Assembly (NCBI GenBank): GCA_034408935.1
Contig: DAOUMV010000006.1
Span: 1-64,000, forward strand
Reading direction: 5' to 3'
Length of the DNA stretch: 64,000 bases
Source: DAOUMF01 sp034408935
GTDB taxonomy: Bacteria > Chloroflexota > Dehalococcoidia > SM23-28-2 > RBG-16-64-32
The position numbers were made by a program, and so were the translations under genes. Shown one piece after another: positions 17,482-25,756 of this stretch. The first letter of the stretch is position 1; every line of letters starts with the position of its first letter. The notes under the pieces are model-generated. The model saw nothing but the letters and a program-made list of their open reading frames with translations, was not told the origin of the DNA and made no database searches.

Positions 17482-18252
17482 CTAACGGGCCCCCTTCTTG
17501 CTCAGAACCAGGGCCACAGTCTTTGCCAGTATCCCTAAGTCGCGCGAGATCGGGTGGTAGCGTACGTACTTCAGATCGTGGCGGACCTTCTCATAGTGGG
17601 TAAGGTCGGAGCGACCGTTCACTTGGGCGAGGCCAGTCATGCCCGGCCTCACCTTGTGACGTTGACGGAAGTTGCGTGGCCAGTGGGCCACGATCTCCGG
17701 CATATCTGGTCGTGGTCCCACCAGGCTCATGTCTCCCCTGACCACGTTGAGGAGCTGCGGGAGCTCATCCATAGTCGTCTTGCGGAGCACCCAGCCGATC
17801 TTGGTCACGCCGGGATGGCGCCCGCGGGGGCTGAGCAGGCTCTTTCTCAGGTCACCCTTGGGAATCCGATCGGAGATGTCGTTCTCCGCGCCGTCGACCA
17901 TGGTACGGAACTTGTAGAAGTTGAACAGTCGACCGTTCAGACCGACCCGCTTCTGTCTGAGCAGTGCCGGCCCGGGACCGTCAAGCTTGATAAGAGCCAG
18001 GGTCAGGAGCCAGATGGGCGAGAGAACGCCCAAGGCGAGGGAGGCCACGGTGACATCCAGCCATCGCTTGACGGCGGGGGTCGGGTAAGGATCCACGTGG
18101 AAAGGGGTCTCCGTGTCTTCTGGGAGAGCTTGGCCGGAGGCGGCCTGCCGCATTTCCGGCGCAGCCTCAGGGGAAATGGGCCACTGAGCCTGTATTGGCT
18201 TCTTTCGCTTTACGCCAAGCATCTCTTTCCAGGAGTAGAACGTGCGCACCAT
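17482..18252 (-). CDS. Initiating sugar-phosphate transferase (mono-topic PglC/WcaJ-type)
   Basis: A 256-residue polyprenyl-phosphate hexose-1-phosphate transferase that begins lipid-linked glycan assembly on undecaprenyl phosphate. One hydrophobic membrane hairpin lies around residues 80-105 (KRWLDVTVASLALGVLSPIW...), followed by the signature GPGPALLRQKRVGLNGRLFNFYKFRTM, the WVLRKTTMDELPQLLNVVRGDMSLVGPRP catalytic core (DE pair) and PGMTGLAQVNGR. It lacks the four extra helices of WbaP/WcaJ, so it is the short ExoY/PglC type. The start abuts the rmlD stop directly, so it is in the same operon as rmlABCD. The initiating sugar cannot be read from the sequence. Confidence 0.92.
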   Translation of the reverse strand: MVRTFYSWKEMLGVKRKKPIQAQWPISPEAAPEMRQAASGQALPEDTETPFHVDPYPTPAVKRWLDVTVASLALGVLSPIWLLTLALIKLDGPGPALLRQKRVGLNGRLFNFYKFRTMVDGAENDISDRIPKGDLRKSLLSPRGRHPGVTKIGWVLRKTTMDELPQLLNVVRGDMSLVGPRPDMPEIVAHWPRNFRQRHKVRPGMTGLAQVNGRSDLTHYEKVRHDLKYVRYHPISRDLGILAKTVALVLSKKGAR

Positions 18253-19155
18253 TTATCGGTTAACCTGCCGCGCTGCCGCGGCCGCGTCGGACTCGCTCCG
18301 CCAGCACCGAAGGTGTTCCTCCAAAGCCTGCTGCCAGGATCGAAGCTCAATGCCCAGGCTGGCGGCGTTGACGTTGGCCAGGGCGGAGAACACTGGCTTG
18401 CGGTACTGAGCCTCGAACTCGCGCTGGCTGGCGGGCTCCACTGTGACATCGCCCAGACCCACGATACGCAGGATCTCCTGGACCCACTCCAGCCGAGAGC
18501 AGTGCCCGCTGTTCGTGAGGTGGTAGATCCCGAAGGGCGCCCCCCGGACAAGGGCTGCGATCCCCGCGGCCAGATCAGCTGTCCACGTGGGAGAGGCGAT
18601 CTCGTCAGTCACCCCTTTCAACGACCTGGCCTCCGCCGCCGTCCGTAAGACCTTCTCAGGAAAGCTCACCCTTCCCGCCCCGTACAACCATGCAGTCCGA
18701 ACGATGTAGTACCGCTCCATAGTCGACTGCACGTACCGCTCTCCCTCCAGCTTGGAGCGGCCGTAAGCATTGATGGGGTTGGGCTCGTCCTCCTCTTGGT
18801 AGGGCTCGGCCGCCTCTCCGGCGAACACCTCGTTGGTACTGACGTAGAGCATAGCTGCTCCGGCCCGGGCGCAGGCCTCGGCCACGTGGCGGCTCCCCTC
18901 ACCGTTGACCAGCAGGGCTCGCTCAGGATCCGACTCGCAGCCCGCAGTGTCGGTCCAGGCGGCGGCGTGAATGACCAGCTCCGGCCGTAGCTCATCAAAG
19001 GTGTGCCGGACAGCCTCGGCGTGGGTGACGTCCATCTCCACGTGGGCCAGGGCCAGGACTTCGTGGTCAGCTAGGACGGGTTGCAGAGCACGACCCAGTT
19101 GGCCCTGGCCACCGGTGATGAGGATCCTTCGACGGGGCTCAGGACAGGAGCGCAT
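18253..19155 (-). CDS. rmlD: dTDP-4-dehydrorhamnose reductase
   Basis: A 300-residue short-chain reductase catalysing the last step to dTDP-L-rhamnose. GGQGQLGRALQ is the NADP-binding Gly-rich loop, ALAHVEMDVTHAEAV is the family's LD(I/V)T element, VIHAAAWTDTAGCESDPERA matches the RmlD VNAAAYTAVDKAE region, and STNEVFAGE plus NAYGRSKLEGE supply the S/T-YxxxK catalytic triad. The length fits. The start ATG lies immediately next to the rmlC stop and the stop next to the sugar transferase start, indicating a tightly packed operon. Confidence 0.93.
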   Translation of the reverse strand: MRSCPEPRRRILITGGQGQLGRALQPVLADHEVLALAHVEMDVTHAEAVRHTFDELRPELVIHAAAWTDTAGCESDPERALLVNGEGSRHVAEACARAGAAMLYVSTNEVFAGEAAEPYQEEDEPNPINAYGRSKLEGERYVQSTMERYYIVRTAWLYGAGRVSFPEKVLRTAAEARSLKGVTDEIASPTWTADLAAGIAALVRGAPFGIYHLTNSGHCSRLEWVQEILRIVGLGDVTVEPASQREFEAQYRKPVFSALANVNAASLGIELRSWQQALEEHLRCWRSESDAAAAARQVNR

Positions 19156-19611
19156 CTACTTGAACTCGATCTCCCAGTTGAAGGGGATTTGATCGGTATT
19201 CCAGGGGAGACGGTACTCGTCCGGCTCCTCCCGGCTGTACGCTTCCGTGGGGAGGTTTATCAGGAGGGAGGGCTCCACCCCCATGGTCTTGTAGCCGTGA
19301 GCGACGCCAACGGGGATCTTGAGAAGGACGTTGTTGTTCTCCCCCAGATAGAACTCGTTGACCTCGCCGCGAGTGGGGGAGCCCTCGCGTATGTCGCACA
19401 GGCCCACCTTGATCATCCCCTTCACCACCACGATGAAGTCGTCCTGCTTCTTGTGCCAGTGCCAGGCCCGCACTACCCCCGGGTAGTTCATGGACACATA
19501 GCACTGGCCGAACTTCGTGAAGATCGAGTCGTCGCTGCGCAAGAGCTCCATGAGGAAGCCCCGCTCGTCGGCACGCTTGGTGAGCTGCTTGCTCTCCACT
19601 CCCTGGATCAT
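19156..19611 (-). CDS. rmlC: dTDP-4-dehydrorhamnose 3,5-epimerase-family protein (RmlC-like)
   Basis: A 151-residue cupin of the dTDP-sugar epimerase family, placed between rmlB and rmlD, so very likely the 3,5-epimerase of the rhamnose pathway. Seen: RGFLMELLRSDD near the N-terminus, 'YPGVVRAWHWHKKQDDFIVV' where canonical RmlC has RGLHYQ, and GVAHGYKTMG, the second conserved His region. It is about 30 residues shorter than classical RmlC and the catalytic-His context is altered (RAWHWH), so it belongs to a divergent branch. Its start overlaps the rmlB stop (ATGA). Function from context is strong; chemistry from sequence alone is less certain. Confidence 0.85.
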   Translation of the reverse strand: MIQGVESKQLTKRADERGFLMELLRSDDSIFTKFGQCYVSMNYPGVVRAWHWHKKQDDFIVVVKGMIKVGLCDIREGSPTRGEVNEFYLGENNNVLLKIPVGVAHGYKTMGVEPSLLINLPTEAYSREEPDEYRLPWNTDQIPFNWEIEFK

Positions 19612-20684
19612 CGGGACGCCGCTCCTTCCCTGCCGGGCGCGGCGGGGTCATAGGGGACGCCGCTGGCCAGGCGTTCGCCATACTGGCGCTGGTAGTAGTC
19701 GCGGAAGGGGCCGGCATAGATGGGCTCCCACCACCATCGGTTCTCCTGATACCAGCGGACGGCCCTCTTCAGGGCGGAGATGAAGTCGTGCTGGGGGGCC
19801 CAGCCCAGAGCCCGCAGCTTCGACGAATCGATGGCGTAGCGGCGATCGTGCCCCTTGCGGTCCTCCACGAAACGAATGAGGCTCAGGGGCTTCTCCAGGA
19901 GCTGGAGGAGGGTCTCCGCCACCCGGATGTTCTCCCGGTGGTTGTCGGCGCCGATGTTGTAGACCTCCCCCGGCTGGCCGGCCCGGGCGACGAGCTCCAG
20001 GGCGTGGCAGTGGTCCTCCACGTACAGCCAGTCACGCACCTGGCGGCCGTCGCCGTACAGGGGGAGAGGCTGGTCCCTCATGGCGCTGGTGACGAACAAG
20101 GGCACCATCTTCTCCACGTGCTGGCGGGGACCGATGTTGTTGCCGCTGCGGGTGATGATGACAGGCAATCCGTAGGTCTCGAAGAAGGCGGTGCACTGGG
20201 CGTCGCCGCCAGCCTTGCTGGCGGCGTAGGGGCTGCGGGGGTGCAGGGGATCGGTCTCGCGTGCGTAGACCCCGGGCGGCATCTCTCCGTACACCTCATC
20301 CGTGGACACCTGAACAAAACGGCGTACGTTGTGATGGCGTCGGGCCGCTTCCAGCAGGACGTGGGTGCCGAGAACATCGGTGAGGATGAAGGAGCCGGCC
20401 TCCATGAGCGAGCGGTCCACGTGCGTCTCAGCGGCAAAGTTGAACGCCACGTCCACCTCCGCCATGAGCTGGTCCACCAGGGTGGCATCGCAGATGTCGC
20501 CCCGCACGAACCGGTAGCGGGGATCGCCTTCCACGTCCCGCAGGTTGGCCGGGTTACTAGCGTATGTGAGCTTGTCCAGGTTGACCACCTGGCAGCCGGG
20601 GTAACGATCCAGCAGGTGCAGGATGAAGTTGCTGCCGATGAAGCCGCAGCCGCCGGTGACCAGAAGGCGCGCGTTCTCGAGCAT
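19608..20684 (-). CDS. rmlB: dTDP-glucose 4,6-dehydratase
   Basis: A 358-residue enzyme converting dTDP-glucose to dTDP-4-keto-6-deoxyglucose with bound NAD. Features: TGGCGFIGSNFILHLL, NLDKLTYASNPANL (diagnostic for RmlB), FNFAAETHVDRS, FVQVSTDEVYGEM with the T-D-E catalytic residues, SPYAASKAGGDA (YxxxK), ITRSGNNIGPRQHVEKM and the C-terminal VRWYQENRWWWEP. The start lies 2 bases after the rmlA stop. It is one of four consecutive rhamnose genes. Confidence 0.95.
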   Translation of the reverse strand: MLENARLLVTGGCGFIGSNFILHLLDRYPGCQVVNLDKLTYASNPANLRDVEGDPRYRFVRGDICDATLVDQLMAEVDVAFNFAAETHVDRSLMEAGSFILTDVLGTHVLLEAARRHHNVRRFVQVSTDEVYGEMPPGVYARETDPLHPRSPYAASKAGGDAQCTAFFETYGLPVIITRSGNNIGPRQHVEKMVPLFVTSAMRDQPLPLYGDGRQVRDWLYVEDHCHALELVARAGQPGEVYNIGADNHRENIRVAETLLQLLEKPLSLIRFVEDRKGHDRRYAIDSSKLRALGWAPQHDFISALKRAVRWYQENRWWWEPIYAGPFRDYYQRQYGERLASGVPYDPAAPGREGAASR

Positions 20685-20686
20685 CT

Positions 20687-21811
20687 CTAGGCACCCGGCA
20701 TCTCAATCTGGCTGTGGTCGCCCAGGGTGAGGCTGTAGCTGCCGCCCACCGCCTGGCCGCCCCGCAGCGTCACGTAGCGGCCGATGAGGCTGTGCTCTAT
20801 CGGCCAGTGGATGTCCTCGATGCTAGTGTGCTCCAGGATGACGCTCCCGCCCACGCGGACGCCCTTGAGTCGGCAGTGGTGATCTATGGACGTGAAGGGA
20901 GCCACGTAGGAGTCTATCACCTCGGCGTCCTCGCCGATGATGAGCGGTCCTCGCAGCACGCTGTTCACCACCCTGGCGCCCTTCTCCAGAATCACCGACT
21001 CGTAGACGCGGCTCTGCTCATCCACCTGCCCCTGGTTCGTGGGCGTCAGGGTCTGAAGGACGACGCGGTTCGCCTCCAGGATGTCGTCCATCTTGCCCGT
21101 GTCGATCCAGTAGCGGTCCAGCACCTCCGTCTCAACATGGAGTCCTTTATCGATGAGGTACTGAATGGTGTCAGTGATCTCCAGCTCCCCGCGGGCGGAA
21201 GGCCTGATCTGCTCCACCGCCTCGAATACGTGGTGGTCGAACATGTAGATGCCGATAACAGCCAGGTTGGAGGGAGGGCTGGCGGGCTTCTCCACAATGC
21301 GGGTCACGCGGCCGTCGACGAACTCGGCGATTCCGAAGGCTTGGGGGTTGTCCACCCGGTGCAGCAGTATCTGGCAATTGGCCCTGTTCTCCCGGAAGCG
21401 ATCCACGAAGGACCTGACTCCCCCCAGGAGGAAGTTGTCACCCAGATAGAGAACGAAGGGGGTCTCGCCAATGTAGTCGCGGGCGATCTTGATGGCGTGG
21501 GCGATGCCCAGGGGCGCCTCCTGCTGTACATACTCCACCCTCGCCCCGAACTGCGACCCGTCGCCCACGGCGGCACGGATCTGCTCCGCCGTATCGCCCA
21601 CCACGATGGCGATGTCTCGGATACCGCACTCCACGAGCTGCTCGATGGTGTAGAAGAGCACAGGCTTGTTGGCGATGGGGACCAGTTGCTTGGCGCTGGT
21701 ATAGGTGAAGGGCCGCAGGCGGCTTCCCTTGCCTCCACTGAGGATGAGGCCTTTCAGAGTCCTCACCGGCCGGCTCTTCTTTTCCAGCAGTCGCTCCTTT
21801 GTGGACGACAT
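20687..21811 (-). CDS. rmlA: Glucose-1-phosphate thymidylyltransferase, long form
   Basis: A 374-residue nucleotidyltransferase that makes dTDP-glucose from dTTP and glucose-1-phosphate. The N-terminal domain has GLILSGGKGSRLRPFTYTSAKQLVPI, the catalytic GGxGxRLRP plus Lys, then VLYLGDNFLLGG and RIVEKPASPPS. About 130 extra C-terminal residues form a left-handed beta-helix-like hexapeptide region (IGEDAEVIDSYVAPFTSIDHHCRL). This marks the long RmlA (StrD/TIGR01208-like) subfamily rather than the roughly 290-residue form. AGGAGAG lies 7 bases upstream of the ATG. First of the rmlABCD run. Confidence 0.92.
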   Translation of the reverse strand: MSSTKERLLEKKSRPVRTLKGLILSGGKGSRLRPFTYTSAKQLVPIANKPVLFYTIEQLVECGIRDIAIVVGDTAEQIRAAVGDGSQFGARVEYVQQEAPLGIAHAIKIARDYIGETPFVLYLGDNFLLGGVRSFVDRFRENRANCQILLHRVDNPQAFGIAEFVDGRVTRIVEKPASPPSNLAVIGIYMFDHHVFEAVEQIRPSARGELEITDTIQYLIDKGLHVETEVLDRYWIDTGKMDDILEANRVVLQTLTPTNQGQVDEQSRVYESVILEKGARVVNSVLRGPLIIGEDAEVIDSYVAPFTSIDHHCRLKGVRVGGSVILEHTSIEDIHWPIEHSLIGRYVTLRGGQAVGGSYSLTLGDHSQIEMPGA

Positions 21812-21833
21812 CTCGTGCTCTCCTCGGTCTGGC

Positions 21834-22751
21834 CTAGCTCCCCCGAACGCCTTCCCGACTGGGTCGAAACAAGCTTGTGAGGTGCCAGAGGAACGCGCGC
21901 GCCTCCCCTGGCAGCCTCCGTATCGCTCCCGGGTGCCTTATCAAGTGGAGCGGCCCAAAGACGAAAAGGTACAGGGCCATAGCCGAGAACAGGTGCAGGG
22001 GCGACTTACGCTTGCGCAGGAAGAGAAGGGCGTTGCGCCGGAACAGGTAATAGTAATTGCTATCCGGGGCCTGGGCGCGGGCCGCCTTGTGCCAGATGCG
22101 GGCGTTAGGTACGTAGTAGCTCTTCAGCCCTATCTCCCTGGCCCGGGCGCACCAGTCCGTCTCTTCCCAATAGGCGAAGTAGTCCTCGTCAAGGAGTCCC
22201 ACCCGCTCCAGAGCGGAGCGCCCTATCAACATGCAGGCGCCATCGGCGTAGTCCCGCTCTTCAATACGGCCATTCGGCCCCTCGTCGGGCTTGTCGCGCC
22301 CTACCTGCCAGGCCTTGCCCATCCAGGCATTCACCCGCCCCCCCGTGGAGTTGATGACCCTGGGTCGCTCATAGTAGCAGATCTTGGGGCAGAAGGCGGC
22401 AGCATCAGGGATTTCCTCAGCGGCCTGCACGAGCATGGAGAGAAATGCCGGATCCACAACCGTGTCGTTGTTCAGCAGGAGGACGTAGTCTGTCCCACGC
22501 TCCAGGGCGCAGCGGATGCCCATGTTGCAGCCGCCGGCGAAGCCCAGGTTCTTCTCGCTGGCGATGAGGTGCGTGGAGTCACCGAACCGTTCCCGCAGAA
22601 CCTGCGCATCGTCTGCCGAGGAGCCGTTGTCTATAACGATGGTTTGGTAGTTGGGATACGTTATCGTGCGCACGGACTCCAGGCACTCGCTGGTGTCCGC
22701 GAGGCCGTTCCAGTTGAGGATGACCACCGTGACCTTGGACCAATGGGTCAT
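21834..22751 (-). CDS. Family 2 glycosyltransferase (rhamnosyltransferase-like)
   Basis: A 305-residue GT-A enzyme. KVTVVILNWNGLADTSECLES starts the nucleotide-binding fold; VIDNGSSADD and DYVLLLNNDTVVDPAFL provide the metal site (NND); ADGACMLIGRSALERVGLLDEDYFAYWEETDWCARAREIG is the acceptor/catalytic region common to GT2 rhamnosyltransferases. The C-terminus has one hydrophobic stretch (LHLFSAMALYLFVFGPLHLI), probably a membrane association. Its position next to rmlA supports a dTDP-rhamnose donor, but the donor is an inference. Confidence 0.86.
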   Translation of the reverse strand: MTHWSKVTVVILNWNGLADTSECLESVRTITYPNYQTIVIDNGSSADDAQVLRERFGDSTHLIASEKNLGFAGGCNMGIRCALERGTDYVLLLNNDTVVDPAFLSMLVQAAEEIPDAAAFCPKICYYERPRVINSTGGRVNAWMGKAWQVGRDKPDEGPNGRIEERDYADGACMLIGRSALERVGLLDEDYFAYWEETDWCARAREIGLKSYYVPNARIWHKAARAQAPDSNYYYLFRRNALLFLRKRKSPLHLFSAMALYLFVFGPLHLIRHPGAIRRLPGEARAFLWHLTSLFRPSREGVRGS

Positions 22752-22880
22752 ATTCTACTTCTCCGGTCTTGCCCAGCACCCACTCGGCAAGCCTTGCCAT
22801 CGGCCGCTAGTGCCCGTCCATTCTCGCACAAAGAAGCGTAGGGCCGGGGCCTCAGCCGCCCCCTCGACCACCCCCCGAAG

Positions 22881-23891
22881 CTAAGCCCTCTCGCCGACAC
22901 TCATGTCGTCCAGCTCTTGGACGCCGCCAGCAGCCTCCCGCTCCAGGTCTGCCCGGACCATCATGGCGACCAATTCCTCAAACGTCGTTTTCGCTTCCCA
23001 GCCCAGCAGGCTTCGAGCCTTGCTGCTGTCGGCCACCAGCCTGTTTACATCCCTCGGGCGAAGAAGATTCTCATCTACCACCACGTACGCCTCCCAGTCC
23101 TCAATTTCGGCGCAGCGAAAGGCCAACTCCACGAGGTCGCGCACCGAGTGGCTCTTCCCCGTGCCCACCACGTAGGTGTCGGGTTCATCTTGCTGAAGCA
23201 TTGACCACATGGCTTGGATGTAATCCGCGGCGTAACCCCAGTCGCGGTGCGCGTCCAGGTTGCCCAGGCGCAGCTCCTTCTCTTTGCCCGAGCGGATGCG
23301 GGCCACGGTGTCGGTTACCTTGCGAGTGACGAACTCCACACCGCGGCGCGGCGACTCGTGGTTGAAGAGGACGCCCGATGCGGCAAACAGCCCGTGGGAC
23401 TCGCGGTAGTTGACGGTTATATAGTGGGCATAGACTTTGGCGACGGCGTAGGGGCTGCTCGGGTAGAACGGCGTGTTCTCGTTTTGAGGCCACTCCTGAA
23501 CATTCCCGAACATCTCCGAGGAGGAGGCCTGATAGAACCGGGCATTGGGTTGGGCCAGGCGGACCGCCTCCAGCATCCGCGTCGCTCCCAAGGCAGTGAT
23601 TTCCCCTGTGAGCACCGGCTGCGACCAAGAGGCAGCCACAAAGGACTGGGCTGCCAAGTTGTAAACCTCATCTGGCTGGATCTCATGGACAACAGTGGTT
23701 AGGGAGTGCTGGTCCATGAGGTCCCCAGGCACCAAGTGGATCCTGTCACGCACGTGGCTGATCCTGCTGAAGTTCGGTGTAGAAATGCGGCGGACGAGGC
23801 CGTGGACCTCGTAACCCTTCTCTAGCAGGAACTCCGCCAGGTAAGAGCCGTCTTGACCGGTGATGCCCGTGATCAGCGCTTTCTTCGTCAC
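22881..23891 (-). CDS. gmd: GDP-mannose 4,6-dehydratase
   Basis: A 336-residue enzyme producing GDP-4-keto-6-deoxy-D-mannose, the precursor of GDP-D-rhamnose, GDP-fucose and GDP-perosamine. Motifs: ALITGITGQDGSYLAEFLLEKGYEVHGL, SSSEMFGNVQEWPQNENTPFYPSSPYAVAK (S-E-Y-K catalytic set), NHESPRRGVEFVTRKVT, and GNLDAHRDWGYAADYIQAMW. The GTG start overlaps the upstream glycosyltransferase stop by 4 bases. No adjacent Fcl, Rmd or Per homologue is recognised, so the next enzyme is either the epimerase-like gene near 13 kb or lies elsewhere. A fragment of a second gmd lies near 25.5 kb. Confidence 0.93.
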   Translation of the reverse strand: MTKKALITGITGQDGSYLAEFLLEKGYEVHGLVRRISTPNFSRISHVRDRIHLVPGDLMDQHSLTTVVHEIQPDEVYNLAAQSFVAASWSQPVLTGEITALGATRMLEAVRLAQPNARFYQASSSEMFGNVQEWPQNENTPFYPSSPYAVAKVYAHYITVNYRESHGLFAASGVLFNHESPRRGVEFVTRKVTDTVARIRSGKEKELRLGNLDAHRDWGYAADYIQAMWSMLQQDEPDTYVVGTGKSHSVRDLVELAFRCAEIEDWEAYVVVDENLLRPRDVNRLVADSSKARSLLGWEAKTTFEELVAMMVRADLEREAAGGVQELDDMSVGERA

Positions 23892-25447
23892 ATTGCCTCC
23901 CTTGTCGAAAAGATGGTCGTCTGATCAGCGGTGGTCTTCAAACCGGGGACGGTCATCTCCTTGAGCGAAGCGATCGTCAGGAGCCGCTGCTTCATTGAAT
24001 CGCCCACAACCCTGGGGTGCAAAAGGCGGAGGATGTCTTCACGCGCCTTCCGGCCGATTGCCCGGGCCTCCTCTCGGTTTTCATAGACGTGCCGCATCAG
24101 TTCCGTCGCGTGATCGAGTTCGGGATCGGCCCAGACGGACCCCTTCTTGTAGGGGCCGTGGTCTCGATCGATCTCTATCAGCCGGTATCTCACCGGATAG
24201 CTATTCTCAGATGTCATGAAGTCAGTGTTACCCCCGTAGGCAGTCCCAATTACCGGCTTCGCCGAACGCATGGCCTCAGCCAGGGTTAGCCCGAAACCTT
24301 CCGAGCGATGAAGAGAAACGTAGCAGTCACAGAGGTGGTAGAGAGCGTTGACCTCCTGCCGGCCAAGAACCGTGTCCATGACCTTCACATTGGCCCCCTC
24401 CGCAGCCTCACGCATCGCCCGAACTGCTTGGGCATCTGCGTGCACCGACTTGATGGCAAACACCACGTCCTCGTCTCTGCGGAAGGCTCGCTTGAAGGCC
24501 TCGATGAGCCCGAGTGGGTTCTTCCTTTCGAAGAAGCTCTGGAAGTCAAACATGAAGAGGAACAAGAAATGCTCGCTCGACAAGCCGAATCGAGATCGCT
24601 CCAGGTCGTCGCGTCTGTCCGATTCCGGTCGGAGGGAATAGGGGAAGCGTCGCACGGGAACGGGGGAAACCGATGAAAGGACGTTAAGCACGAAGTTGGA
24701 GGGCACCCAGATCTCATCGAAGTACTGAAGATAGGGGAGCCACTCGTCGGGAAAAGAGGTCAGCTCCCAGTTCCAGAGCCCTATGTTGTACCGGCCCTGA
24801 AAGTACGTTCCGCCTTTGTGCCACGCGAAGTTGGCCGCCTGATCGGCGCTCACACAAACCAGGTTGAAGGCGTACGGGTTCTCAGCCGAGAAGTCAGTGA
24901 ACTCCGTTTCGATGTTGGCGGAGCTGGTATCAACTATGTTGTTCAGGGCCAAAGGGACGTTTGCAGCCTTCAACATCTCGATGGCGGAGCGGGCTGCTTC
25001 TCCAGTGCCCTTCTCAGAATTGAGGTGGCCTGCTACATTGACGCCGAACGGCCTAGGACGGCCATCCGCAGGTTGAACGCTTGCTGCAGCAGCGTTAGGC
25101 AAGGCGCGGGCCCGCGGCGAGCCGTGGATGAGCCGGTTGTGGACTGCCCTCAGCTTGCCCCACACCCATGTACTTCGGCCCAGGGTGTTCTTCAACACAG
25201 CTCTTGAAGCAGGGCCGAAGAGGTGGAACCAGACAGCATAGAGTCGCCTGGTGAAGGGAGCCTCTAGGCCCACGGGCAAGGACGGGCCAACCATCTGACG
25301 GTCGCGTGTGGCCCGAAGCCTGCGCCAGAGCCGTTCGTTTCGTCCCACTGTCTGCTTGAGAAGAGGCTTCAAGGAAGGCGTGACGAGATAGAGAAGGCCA
25401 GCGAGGAAACGCGGCCGCGCTCTTCCATCCGTCACTCTAGGGGGCAC
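23888..25447 (-). CDS. GT4-family glycosyltransferase with duplicated N-terminal extension
   Basis: A 519-residue protein. Residues 1 to about 105 hold two related segments of about 55 residues (PSLKPLLKQTVGRNERLWRRLR and PASRAVLKNTLGRSTWVWGKLR), an extension I do not recognise. From about 130 it is a GT-B glycosyltransferase: PFGVNVAGHLNSEKGTGEAARS, GLWNWELTSFPDEWL, 'DEIWVPSNFVLNVLSSVSPVP', and CDCYVSLHRSEGFGLTLAEAM with the EX7E catalytic pair. This matches the family annotated 'glycosyltransferase involved in cell wall biosynthesis'. The GTG start lies on top of a remnant of another gene's stop codon (see the remnant entry), and the stop overlaps gmd. Confidence 0.85.
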   Translation of the reverse strand: MPPRVTDGRARPRFLAGLLYLVTPSLKPLLKQTVGRNERLWRRLRATRDRQMVGPSLPVGLEAPFTRRLYAVWFHLFGPASRAVLKNTLGRSTWVWGKLRAVHNRLIHGSPRARALPNAAAASVQPADGRPRPFGVNVAGHLNSEKGTGEAARSAIEMLKAANVPLALNNIVDTSSANIETEFTDFSAENPYAFNLVCVSADQAANFAWHKGGTYFQGRYNIGLWNWELTSFPDEWLPYLQYFDEIWVPSNFVLNVLSSVSPVPVRRFPYSLRPESDRRDDLERSRFGLSSEHFLFLFMFDFQSFFERKNPLGLIEAFKRAFRRDEDVVFAIKSVHADAQAVRAMREAAEGANVKVMDTVLGRQEVNALYHLCDCYVSLHRSEGFGLTLAEAMRSAKPVIGTAYGGNTDFMTSENSYPVRYRLIEIDRDHGPYKKGSVWADPELDHATELMRHVYENREEARAIGRKAREDILRLLHPRVVGDSMKQRLLTIASLKEMTVPGLKTTADQTTIFSTREAM

Positions 25448-25497
25448 AGAGAACCTCCGCCCACGAATTGGTCAGCGACTGCCTCGAATTGCGCAGC
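25437..25497 (-). pseudogene. 3'-end remnant of a tandem GT4 gene
   Basis: On the minus strand this encodes FEAVADQF, then after one extra base WAEVLCAP and TAG. The intact tandem glycosyltransferase at 28506 ends FEAVADQF-WTKVLCVP-TAG, so this is its 3' end with a frameshift. The nucleotides run nearly colinear with 28506-28560. It overlaps the start of the GT4 gene at 25447, reproducing the layout seen at the intact copy. Confidence 0.75.
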
Positions 25498-25626
25498 AGG
25501 TAATCTGTTCTCGTCCCCACCAAATGGTCATCCGGGTACGCGTGGTGAAGCATCAGCGACATGGCGCCCACGTAATCCCCAGCTTAATCCCAATCGCGCT
25601 CCGCGTCCAGGCGTGCGATGTGTAGG
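25498..25626 (-). pseudogene. Fragment of a second GDP-mannose 4,6-dehydratase gene
   Basis: The minus strand reads LDAERDWD-stop-AGDYVGAMSLML, then HHAYPDDHLVG. This aligns without gaps to LDAHRDWGYAADYIQAMWSMLQQDEPDTYVVG of the intact gmd (about 23160-23270), except that a TAA replaces one codon. Only about 40 residues survive. It is fused directly to the glycosyltransferase remnant, so it is a decayed piece of an earlier gene order. The rest of 25627-25756 shows no recognisable feature. Confidence 0.72.
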
Positions 25627-25756
25627 GAGATGTGAGACAGGGAGGGGGCGAAGAGGAGTCGGGCCAGGCTGAATCGTGGGCAAGACAAAGACTATCGGTG
25701 CGGGGGCCCCGCATGCACAAAGCTCGCACGACATCAGGCTAGTCCTGTGAATCCCA

